From positions 1 to 6,109 of the forward strand of contig JAAYYJ010000076.1 in NCBI GenBank assembly GCA_012515455.1: a stretch of DNA of 6,109 bases, given 5' to 3'. The notes beneath the pieces were generated by a model. That model saw only the letters and a program-made list of their open reading frames with translations, did not search any database and was not told where the DNA came from. This DNA comes from Oligosphaeraceae bacterium (GTDB lineage Bacteria > Verrucomicrobiota > Lentisphaeria > Oligosphaerales > Oligosphaeraceae). Positions 1 to 6,109 of the stretch are shown here, one piece after another. A program made the translations under genes and the position numbers. Within the stretch, counting starts at the first letter, position 1. Each line of letters starts with the position of its first letter.

Positions 1-473
1 TATGGTTGTCGGCGGGGCAGCCGGAAGGTGAAGTCCGCACGCTGACCATACTGACTCCGAAGATAATTGCCGGTTTTGAGAAAAGCCAAAGGGCAGGGAC
101 TCTTCCGGCGGTCTTCAGCCGGGAGGTGCTTTTGGATTATGTGCAGGTCTGGTGTTTGGTCTTGCTGTCTCCGGCGCTGCTGCTCTCGTACTGGTTTTCG
201 ATGCTGGCCAGTGTGGTTCTGTTCGCGCTGTTCTTTGCCCTGGCGGTGCAGTTCCGCCGCCGGGCGCTGGGGCGGAATTTTTCTCTGAGCATCAGCATGG
301 GGTTGCATTGTTGCATCGCGCCGTTTTTTGCCGCCTTGATCTATGAGGTGTTTGTGCCCTCGCTGGGGAGTTTCGATAACATTTTTGTGATCATTTTTGT
401 GTTGTACATCATTTACATGCAGATTGAGGACCGCTGGTTCCGCGAGTCTCAGAAGCGTCAGTGGAATATATAG
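1..473 (+). CDS. Small polytopic membrane protein, 5' end outside the window (function unknown)
   Basis: I do not recognise this family. The frame is open to the left edge: the codon before the TTG at position 6 is Trp, and only five bases precede that TTG, so the true start probably lies upstream. Numbering from the TTG, residues 1-44 are soluble. Four hydrophobic stretches follow at about 46-62, 64-82, 96-114 and 122-139, then a short charged tail ending at TAG 471-473. Positive residues sit between segments 2 and 3 (RRRALGR, 84-90) and after segment 4 (DRWFRESQKR). By the positive-inside rule this suggests four membrane spans with both ends in the cytoplasm. A GGAGG at 122-126 lies five bases before a TTG at 132 (Leu43), so a shorter start just ahead of the first span cannot be excluded. 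The next gene starts 24 bases downstream and is also a membrane protein. Coding status is supported by length, clean membrane topology and strand agreement. Confidence 0.75.
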   Translation, partial: WLSAGQPEGEVRTLTILTPKIIAGFEKSQRAGTLPAVFSREVLLDYVQVWCLVLLSPALLLSYWFSMLASVVLFALFFALAVQFRRRALGRNFSLSISMGLHCCIAPFFAALIYEVFVPSLGSFDNIFVIIFVLYIIYMQIEDRWFRESQKRQWNI

Positions 474-497
474 CCATAAATTGGAGTACAGGCAACT

Positions 498-1136
498 ATG
501 GAAAAAGAGAGTTGGCTGCGCACTGCTTGGGCGATTATCGTCAAAATTGCGGAATTTATCGCCAGGATATCCCAGGCCGGTCTGGATAAACTGGGTGCTG
601 AGCAGGTCGAGTTCAACCCGGTAGCCGGAGCGGTGCTACTGCTGGTCTTTACGCTGATGCTCGGGTCCGGGTGCTGGGCGGCGTCCATCGCCCTGAGCCG
701 CCGTCATGCCGGCTGGTTGCACTTCCTCCTGGGGTTTTTTCTGCCGGTGCTGTATCCTGTGGTGATCTTGTTCGCCATGGATTTGCAAGGCGGGTCGCAG
801 CGCCGGAAGCAGTTGGAGGCGGAGCGCCGGCAGAAGGAGCAGCAGGAGATTGAGCGTCAGAAGATGCTGGAACTTCAAGGGGTTAAGCCGTCTGAGCCGG
901 AGCAATCCGGGGTAGCGGAGCAGGTCTGGAATCAGCGTTATTTTGAGCGTCTGGCGATCACCGACAGTGGTGTTCCGGCCGGTCCTTGGAATGTGGTGGT
1001 GTCGGGGAATGCGTTCGTGGTGCTGCAGATTCTCGATGCTCAAGAGTCAGTGGTGCTGGTTGAGACCGGCGGGCGTGAAGGCGGCACCCAGAAGCTGCGG
1101 ATACCTTACAGCAAGATTGAATCCTGGCAGGAATAA
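498..1136 (+). CDS. Membrane protein with transmembrane hairpin, charged helix and C-terminal domain (function unknown)
   Basis: This is a 212-residue protein of no family I recognise. The ATG at 498 is preceded by GGAG at 483-486 with an 11-base spacer, slightly long. Residues 5-26 could form an amphipathic helix. Two hydrophobic segments follow at about 41-66 and 72-94, separated by a short turn containing SRRH. Residues 97-127 are almost entirely Arg, Lys, Glu and Gln and should form a charged helix or short coiled coil. A Pro/Ser/Glu linker (about 128-141) leads to a C-terminal region (142-212) with alternating hydrophobic residues such as NVVVSGNAFVVLQIL and ESVVLVE, suggesting a small beta-rich domain. 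The stop is TAA at 1134-1136. The gene follows the upstream membrane protein by 24 bases and precedes ileS by 82 bases on the same strand. The hairpin-then-charged-helix order is the reverse of the protein downstream of ileS. A scaffold or accessory membrane role is only a guess. Confidence 0.85.
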   Translation: MEKESWLRTAWAIIVKIAEFIARISQAGLDKLGAEQVEFNPVAGAVLLLVFTLMLGSGCWAASIALSRRHAGWLHFLLGFFLPVLYPVVILFAMDLQGGSQRRKQLEAERRQKEQQEIERQKMLELQGVKPSEPEQSGVAEQVWNQRYFERLAITDSGVPAGPWNVVVSGNAFVVLQILDAQESVVLVETGGREGGTQKLRIPYSKIESWQE

Positions 1137-1140
1137 TAAA

Positions 1141-1188
1141 ATGAGGTCAGTTGCGGGGCTTGGCGGCCCTGCGGCTGACGTAGGATAA
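1141..1188 (+). CDS. Possible 15-residue leader peptide upstream of ileS
   Basis: An ATG four bases after the stop of the preceding gene opens a 15-codon frame ending in TAA at 1186-1188. The predicted peptide is MRSVAGLGGPAADVG. An AGGA at 1129-1132 lies eight bases before the ATG, which is a better ribosome-binding site than the one seen for ileS. The frame almost exactly contains the strong stem-loop at 1146-1179. It has no isoleucine codons, so a classical Ile attenuation leader is unlikely. It lies in the same frame as ileS, separated from it by the TAA. It may be a chance frame whose AGGA falls within the end of the preceding gene. Confidence 0.2.
   Translation: MRSVAGLGGPAADVG
1146..1179 (+). 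other. Strong intergenic stem-loop between the membrane gene and ileS
   Basis: Bases 1146-1159 pair with 1166-1179 in a 14-bp stem with no mismatch if three G-U pairs are allowed, closed by the 6-base loop TTGGCG. The outer five pairs are GTCAG/CTGAC, and the inner part is GC-rich. The bases after the stem (1180-1200) contain no run of T, so it does not fit a canonical intrinsic terminator. Its position, about 40 bases before the ileS start, would suit an RNA processing or stabilising element, or a translational or attenuation control for ileS. The structure is seen directly; the role is inference. Confidence 0.6.
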
Positions 1189-1218
1189 ACGTGATTATTA
1201 ACCATCGAGATACTGCAA

Positions 1219-4200
1219 ATGTTTGATAATGTCGCCACTGGCCTGACGTTGGCCGAATGGGAACAGCGGGTCCTGGAGTACTGGGACCAGCAGCAGGTGT
1301 TTGAGAAATCCGTGCAACAGCGCCGGGGATGCACGCCGTATGTGTTTTATGACGGCCCGCCTTTTGCTACCGGTCTGCCGCATTACGGCCATCTGCTGGC
1401 CGGGACCATCAAGGATGTCATTCCCAGATATCAGACCATGCTAGGAAAATATGTCGAGCGGACGTTTGGCTGGGACTGTCACGGTTTGCCGATTGAGAGT
1501 CTGGCCCAGGATGTGCTGGGGCTGGCCGGTGCGCCGGCCATCAAGGAGTGCGGCGTGGCGGTGTTCAATGAGCAATGCCGGTCGATGGTCTTGCGCTATG
1601 TCGATGAATGGAAGGCCACAGTCCGGCGCATGGGCCGCTGGGTGGATTTTGACAACGGATACAAGACCATGGATGCCAAATTCATGGAGAGCATCTGGTG
1701 GGTCTTCAAGCAACTCTGGGAGCAGGGGCGGATTTACAAGGCCTATCGCATTATGCCCTACAGCTGGAAACTCAATACCCCGCTGTCGAATTTTGAAGCC
1801 AACAGCAATTATCAGGATGTGCAGGACCCCGCGGTCACGATTCGCATGAAGCTCCTCGAGACCACGCCGGCTTTTCCGTGCCTGGAGGGTCTGACTGCCT
1901 ATATTATCGTCTGGACCACCACTCCCTGGACGCTGCCGGCCAACCTGGCCGCCTGCGTCGGTCCGGAGATTGACTATTGTCTGGTCAAAGACGGCGACAG
2001 CACTGATGTCTACTTGCTGGCCCAGTCCAGGCTGTCGGCATATTACAAGGACGAAAGCGAATATACGGTGCTGGGCACCCTGAAAGGGCGCGACCTGCAG
2101 GGCTGCCGGTATGAGCCGATTTTTCCTTATTTTGCCCAGGAGCGTCCCAACGCCTTCCGGATTCTGACTGATGATTATGTCACCGCCAGCGACGGCACCG
2201 GGGTGGTGCATCAGGCACCGGCTTACGGCGAGGATGACTACCGCGTCTGCCGGGCGGCCGGCATTGAGCTGGTCGATCCCCTGGATGAGGATGGGAAATT
2301 CACCTCTGCGGTTCCAGATTGGTCGGGAGAGTTCTGTAAAGATGCGGACAAGGGCATAATCCGGCAATTGAAGCAACTCGGCAAGCTGGTGCAGCAATCG
2401 ACCATCGTACACAGTTATCCTTTCTGCGAACGCACCGACACGCCTTTGATTTACCGGGCCATTGATGCCTGGTATGTCCGGGTGGAGGATTTGCATGAGC
2501 GGCTGTTGCGGAGCAACTCCCAGATTCGCTGGATGCCAGAGTATGTCGGCGAGAAGCGTTTTGCCAACTGGCTGGCTGAAGCCAAGGATTGGAATATCAG
2601 CCGCAACCGTTTCTGGGGGTCATGCCTGCCCTTGTGGATCAATGTTGAGGACCCGGCCGATATTATTTGTGTGGGCTCGATTGCTGAATTGGAGGCGTTG
2701 TCCGGTGTCAAGGTGGAGGACCTGCACAAGCATTATATAGACCAGATTGAGATTCACCGCGGGGGCAAGACCTACCGGCGGACCCCGGAGGTGCTGGACT
2801 GCTGGTTTGAGAGTGGCTCGATGCCTTATGCGCAGCATCATTATCCCTTTGAGAACAAGGGGAAGGTGGAAGAGACCTTCCCGGCCGAATTCATTGCCGA
2901 GGGTCTGGACCAGACCCGCGGCTGGTTCTATACTCTGGTGGTGCTCTCGACCATCCTGTTCGACAAACCCGCTTTCCGGAATGTGGTGGTGAATGGGCTG
3001 GTGCTGGCCGAGGACGGCCGGAAGATGTCCAAACGGCTCAAGAATTATCCGGATCCGATGGCGGTCATCAACCAATATGGTGCCGATGCCTTGCGCCTGT
3101 GCATGTTGTCCTCACCGGTGGTGCGGGCCGAAGACTTGCGCTTCAGTGAGACTGCGGTACGCGAGGTGATGCGGACGGTATTGTTGCCGGTCTGGAATTC
3201 CTACAGCTTTCTGGCGACTTATGCCCGGGTTGACAACTGGCGGCCGGCGGCCGGTGCGCTCCGTTATCCCCGCAACCCGGCCAATGTACTGGACAGCTGG
3301 ATACTCTCCCGCCTGACGGCTACGGTGGCGGATTTCCGGGCCGCGCTGGATGCCTACGATCTGCAGAAGGGAGCGACGCGTTTCACCGGTTTTATTGAGG
3401 ACCTCACCAACTGGTATATCCGGCGCAGCCGCCGGCGTTTCTGGAAGAGCAGCAACGACCGGGATAAGGAGGAAGCGTATCAGACTTTATACTATGTGCT
3501 GGTGAGCTTCTGTCAATTGGCGGCGCCGTTTATTCCCTTCATCACTGAGACAATTTATCGGGACCTGCGGACTGAGGACATGCCGGAGTCGGTGCATCTC
3601 TGCGATTATCCCGCGTTGGTTCAGGAACTGCTGGATGTCTCGCTGAACGAGCAGATGTCCCGGACGATGCAGGCGGTTTCGCTGGGGCGGTATCTGCGCT
3701 CTCAGACGGCCATGAAAGTACGTCAGCCGCTGTCCGCGGCGGTGCTGGTTTCGGCCAATGCGGCAGTGCGGCGGGATTTGCAGAGCATGGTGGTGGTGAT
3801 TGCCGAGGAGTTGAATGTTAAGGAAGTGCAGATCAAGGCCAATGAGGAAGAGCTGGTAACCCTGAGTGCCAAGCCGAATCTCAAGCGTCTCGGTCCCAAA
3901 TATGGTCAGAAGCTTAAAGACCTGGCCGCAGCGATTGCGGTTTTGCCTTCGGAGAGCATTTTGCATGTACTGGGTGGCGGCAGTGTTCAGGTAGAAGTGG
4001 CCGGTCTAGCGACACTTAGCCTGACCTCAGAGGACATCCTGATTCAGCGTAGTGAGCGCGATGGTCTTACAGTTGCCAATGAAGGTGAAATCACCGTCGC
4101 TTTGGATACCCGCCTGACGCCGTCCTTGATAATGGAGGGCTGGGCCCGGGCAGTAGTCAGCAAACTGCAGAATCTGCGCAAGGAGTTGGGTTTTGCCGTC

Positions 4201-4383
4201 ACTGACCGCATTGTCATCCAGTATGATGCTCCCGCTGCAGTCAGCGAGGCCATTGCGGCCCAGAGTGCCTATATTTGCGCCGAGACTCTGGCAGTCAGCA
4301 TTACGCCGGGTCGGGGCGAGAGCATGCAGGAAGTGGAAATGAATGGGGTCAAGGCTTCGTTCAGCCTGTGCCAGTCGAAATGA
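1219..4383 (+). CDS. ileS: Isoleucyl-tRNA synthetase, type 2 (eukaryotic-like)
   Basis: This cytoplasmic enzyme charges tRNA-Ile with isoleucine using ATP and edits mischarged valine. At 1054 residues it is complete and of normal length for the family. The class I signature is PPFATGLPHYGH with HYGH at residues 55-58, followed by WDCHGLPIE at 85-93. The CP1 editing insertion (roughly 185-400) carries WTTTPWTLP (232-240) and GTGVVHQAP (326-334), followed by the conserved acidic GEDD. Later catalytic-core motifs are DCWFESGSMPY (527-537), GLDQTRGWFY (562-571) and KMSKR (602-606) within KMSKRLKNYPDP. The anticodon-binding helical domain includes NWYIRRSRRRFW (731-742), and the remaining roughly 200 residues resemble the C-terminal region of eukaryotic IleRS rather than the zinc-finger tail of type 1 bacterial enzymes. 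Many stretches match my recollection of human cytosolic IARS1. Type 2 enzymes are generally mupirocin-resistant. The ATG at 1219 has only a weak GAGA (1207-1210) ahead, but the N-terminus fits the family. An oddity is WGSCLPLW (466-473), where WGTPIPLW is usual. Confidence 0.99.
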   Translation: MFDNVATGLTLAEWEQRVLEYWDQQQVFEKSVQQRRGCTPYVFYDGPPFATGLPHYGHLLAGTIKDVIPRYQTMLGKYVERTFGWDCHGLPIESLAQDVLGLAGAPAIKECGVAVFNEQCRSMVLRYVDEWKATVRRMGRWVDFDNGYKTMDAKFMESIWWVFKQLWEQGRIYKAYRIMPYSWKLNTPLSNFEANSNYQDVQDPAVTIRMKLLETTPAFPCLEGLTAYIIVWTTTPWTLPANLAACVGPEIDYCLVKDGDSTDVYLLAQSRLSAYYKDESEYTVLGTLKGRDLQGCRYEPIFPYFAQERPNAFRILTDDYVTASDGTGVVHQAPAYGEDDYRVCRAAGIELVDPLDEDGKFTSAVPDWSGEFCKDADKGIIRQLKQLGKLVQQSTIVHSYPFCERTDTPLIYRAIDAWYVRVEDLHERLLRSNSQIRWMPEYVGEKRFANWLAEAKDWNISRNRFWGSCLPLWINVEDPADIICVGSIAELEALSGVKVEDLHKHYIDQIEIHRGGKTYRRTPEVLDCWFESGSMPYAQHHYPFENKGKVEETFPAEFIAEGLDQTRGWFYTLVVLSTILFDKPAFRNVVVNGLVLAEDGRKMSKRLKNYPDPMAVINQYGADALRLCMLSSPVVRAEDLRFSETAVREVMRTVLLPVWNSYSFLATYARVDNWRPAAGALRYPRNPANVLDSWILSRLTATVADFRAALDAYDLQKGATRFTGFIEDLTNWYIRRSRRRFWKSSNDRDKEEAYQTLYYVLVSFCQLAAPFIPFITETIYRDLRTEDMPESVHLCDYPALVQELLDVSLNEQMSRTMQAVSLGRYLRSQTAMKVRQPLSAAVLVSANAAVRRDLQSMVVVIAEELNVKEVQIKANEEELVTLSAKPNLKRLGPKYGQKLKDLAAAIAVLPSESILHVLGGGSVQVEVAGLATLSLTSEDILIQRSERDGLTVANEGEITVALDTRLTPSLIMEGWARAVVSKLQNLRKELGFAVTDRIVIQYDAPAAVSEAIAAQSAYICAETLAVSITPGRGESMQEVEMNGVKASFSLCQSK

Positions 4384-4391
4384 GCAGGCTG
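4362..4391 (+). other. Weak stem-loop spanning the ileS stop codon
   Basis: CAGCCTG at 4362-4368 is the exact reverse complement of CAGGCTG at 4385-4391. It would form a 7-bp stem with a 16-base loop that holds the ileS stop codon at 4381-4383. There is no T-run after it, and the next gene's ribosome-binding site begins 19 bases later, so it is unlikely to terminate transcription. It may be chance. Confidence 0.25.
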
Positions 4392-4410
4392 TCTGCGCAG
4401 GTAAATTTCT

Positions 4411-4415
4411 GAGGT
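4411..4415 (+). promoter_or_regulatory. Ribosome-binding site of the coiled-coil gene
   Basis: GAGGT lies six bases before the ATG at 4422. It is the clearest Shine-Dalgarno match in the window. It fixes the start of the downstream gene so that the translated protein begins directly before its zinc-ribbon cysteines. Confidence 0.75.
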
Positions 4416-4421
4416 AAGAAA

Positions 4422-6109
4422 ATGGCTGTCAATTACGTCTGTTCCAAGTGTGGTTCTCGTGTACAGCTGCCATCTGCTGTTCCCGGAGTGTCTTGCCAGC
4501 AGTGCAGTATTCCGATGCAGTTGGACGTTGCTGCGCCGCAGGGGACCATGGTATCTGGCCGTCCTTTGAAAGTTGCCAAGGTCGCGCATTCAGCCGTTCC
4601 TGGTCCTGGCCTGGCTACCACCGAGGTCCCGCCGCCCAGTGCCAAGCCCTCGCCAGCGCAGTTTCCTCATCCTGGTACGCCGCCTTTTCCGCCGCAGTAT
4701 GGCGGTGCCTCGGCAACGTCCACCCGCGTTCCTGGGGCTGGTATATCGCAGTTGGGTCAGGCCGGCGAGACTTCCCAGACCAATTATTACCAACAGCTGG
4801 GTGGCGGTGGTCTGGCACAAGTCGAACGAATGATGGAGACCGCACGACGTCAGGCTGAGCGGGAGATGGAACTGGCCATCGAATCTGCCCGTTTGAAAGC
4901 CGAGCAGGAGCGGCAGCAGATCTTGGCGAAGACGGAGAAGGAGCGTCAGGAGGTAATTTCCGCGGCTGAGGAGCAGGCCAAGGCACTGGTTGATCACGCC
5001 AATCGCCAAATCCAGGAGCAGATGACAGCTGCGATGCAGCAAGTGGAAACGCAGCGTGTCGAGGCTGAAGCCAAATTCCGGCAGGATTTATCCGCCCGGG
5101 CATCTGAGGAGAGTGCGAAGCTGGAGCAAAAGCTGTCGGAGACCAAGAAGGCCCTGGCGGGTAAGCTGGAGCAGGAGATCAAGCAGTTGCGCGAGGACGG
5201 ACACCGTAAAATCGAAGCCGAGTTGAGCAAAAAACGTGAGGAAGGTCAGAAGGTACTGGTTGAAAAGGCTTTGAAGGTCGCCGATGAGGCCAAGAGTAAA
5301 GCGGCTGAGATTGTGGCTAAGGCCGAAGAGCAGTCCCGGGCGAAAATTCAGGAAGCCGAGAAACTGTTGTCCGAGGCCAAGAGCAGCAGCGAAGCGGAGA
5401 AGAAGCGTCTGGCAGAGGCAGTACGGCAGTTTGAGGAGCAGAAAGAGAATGTCAAGAAGGCATTTATGGAGAAGCTGACTGCTGATATCGCGGAGATCAA
5501 GGAAAAGGCGGCGAAGACTGCGGCAGAAATTCGCACTAAAGCAGAAGCTGAATCCTCCGAGCTCCGGAAAGCTTTATCGGCGCAAGAGTCGGTTCTTGCG
5601 GCCCGGGAGAAGGAGATTGCTGCCCGACTAAAATCGGTTACCGAGCAGGAAGCCTCCTTCGCCTCTGCGGTCAAGGAGGCCCAAACCAAGGGGCTGAAAG
5701 TTGTTTCTTTGAGCAATGAGGCTGAGCTGGAGAAGGTGCGGACGGAGCTGGAGCAGCAGCGCCAGGAGAGCAATGCTGAACTGCAGAAAGCCAAGAAAGA
5801 GTTTGAGAAAACCATGCAGGAGCAGCAGAACGCTTATCAGCGTCAGCTGATGAACAGTCGGAAAGCCGAAATCGATGCCAATGCCGGTTCTCATAAAATC
5901 AAAATCCTGCGCTTGAATATTCCGGTGATTGCGTGGTTTTTCGCCTTGCTGATTGGCATGAAAGGGCAGGTGAGCTGGCAGGTAATTCTCGCCTGGGTAG
6001 TCTTTGGATGCCTGACCTTGGACCTGATCCTGTCCTTTGGAGGGCTACTGCAGCAATTTGCCTTTATGTTTAAAAAGAAAAAAACAGCTCCTCCGCTGCA
6101 GCCAGCTGA
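4422..6109 (+). CDS. Zinc-ribbon, long coiled-coil protein with C-terminal membrane hairpin, 3' end not reached (function unknown)
   Basis: From ATG 4422 the frame is open for 562 codons and runs off the right edge in an incomplete codon (GA). I do not recognise a named family. Residues 7-28 hold two CxxC knuckles (CSKC 7-10, CQQC 25-28), a likely zinc ribbon. Residues about 35-130 are a low-complexity Pro/Gly/Ala/Ser/Gln linker. Residues about 133-490 are an almost unbroken Ala/Glu/Lys/Gln-rich helix, predicted as a long coiled coil; its Ala-rich pattern recalls rotary ATPase stator stalks in composition only. Two hydrophobic segments follow at about 498-513 and 521-543, with a short turn between them. 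Flanking basic stretches KIKILR and FKKKKT imply that both ends, zinc ribbon included, are cytoplasmic. The Lys-rich tail suggests the true end is close. The gene starts 38 bases after ileS with a good ribosome-binding site. A membrane-tethered scaffold or spacer is plausible but unproven. Confidence 0.88.
   Translation, partial: MAVNYVCSKCGSRVQLPSAVPGVSCQQCSIPMQLDVAAPQGTMVSGRPLKVAKVAHSAVPGPGLATTEVPPPSAKPSPAQFPHPGTPPFPPQYGGASATSTRVPGAGISQLGQAGETSQTNYYQQLGGGGLAQVERMMETARRQAEREMELAIESARLKAEQERQQILAKTEKERQEVISAAEEQAKALVDHANRQIQEQMTAAMQQVETQRVEAEAKFRQDLSARASEESAKLEQKLSETKKALAGKLEQEIKQLREDGHRKIEAELSKKREEGQKVLVEKALKVADEAKSKAAEIVAKAEEQSRAKIQEAEKLLSEAKSSSEAEKKRLAEAVRQFEEQKENVKKAFMEKLTADIAEIKEKAAKTAAEIRTKAEAESSELRKALSAQESVLAAREKEIAARLKSVTEQEASFASAVKEAQTKGLKVVSLSNEAELEKVRTELEQQRQESNAELQKAKKEFEKTMQEQQNAYQRQLMNSRKAEIDANAGSHKIKILRLNIPVIAWFFALLIGMKGQVSWQVILAWVVFGCLTLDLILSFGGLLQQFAFMFKKKKTAPPLQPA

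Noticed and set aside
1146..1179. Intrinsic transcription terminator after the upstream gene
   Set aside because: The stem is strong, but no T-run follows on the + strand, and ileS starts about 40 bases later in the same direction with no clear promoter of its own.
1137..1218. T-box riboswitch controlling ileS
   Set aside because: The gap is only 82 bases, and I see no T-box-like conserved element or terminator/antiterminator pair. The stem-loop there lacks a U-tract.
1441..2496. 351-codon open frame on the minus strand inside ileS
   Set aside because: It lies wholly opposite conserved ileS motifs, its composition follows from the codon bias of the + strand gene, and it shows no recognisable domain.
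4448..4858. A 136-codon + strand frame overlapping the start of the coiled-coil gene
   Set aside because: It has no domain pattern, and it overlaps the frame that carries CxxC-CxxC and a clear Shine-Dalgarno site.
4590..5103. Two overlapping minus-strand frames opposite the coiled-coil gene
   Set aside because: They are antisense shadows of the repetitive, GC-rich codons. The + frame has a good ribosome-binding site, a zinc ribbon and continuous coding.
5348..5815. Ser/Ala/Phe-rich minus-strand frame that looks hydrophobic
   Set aside because: This is the reverse reading of Glu/Lys/Ala-rich coiled-coil codons, a common artefact.

Overview
The window shows four genes on the + strand, closely spaced and with no opposing gene: a truncated small membrane protein (1-473), a second small membrane protein (498-1136), a full-length isoleucyl-tRNA synthetase (ileS, 1219-4383), and a long zinc-ribbon/coiled-coil/membrane-anchored protein (4422 to the right edge). 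The gaps are 24, 82 and 38 bases, so co-transcription is plausible. Neither edge coincides with a clear gene boundary.

Only ileS can be named with certainty. It is the type 2 (eukaryotic-like) IleRS, with HYGH and KMSKR signatures, an intact CP1 editing domain and a eukaryotic-style C-terminal region. This enzyme class is found in eukaryotic cytosol and in scattered bacteria, including Chlamydiae and relatives, spirochaetes and some others. The DNA is bacterial in layout (Shine-Dalgarno sites, short gaps, no introns) and moderately GC-rich by eye. My best guess is a bacterium of the Planctomycetes-Verrucomicrobia-Chlamydiae group (Verrucomicrobia or Lentisphaerae type), but this rests mainly on the ileS type and general style, so it is weak.

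The other three proteins are of unknown function and all appear membrane-bound. The one before ileS has a transmembrane hairpin followed by a charged helix and a small C-terminal domain. The one after ileS has an N-terminal zinc ribbon, a Pro/Gly-rich linker, a roughly 350-residue Ala/Glu/Lys/Gln-rich coiled coil and a C-terminal transmembrane hairpin. These mirrored layouts on either side of a housekeeping gene invite the idea of a shared membrane-associated structure, but nothing in the sequence proves it.

The 82-base gap before ileS holds a strong stem-loop (14-bp stem, 6-base loop) with no U-tract, nested inside a 15-codon reading frame with a good ribosome-binding site. This is the most interesting non-coding signal. 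I found no tRNA, rRNA, CRISPR array, insertion sequence or T-box riboswitch.
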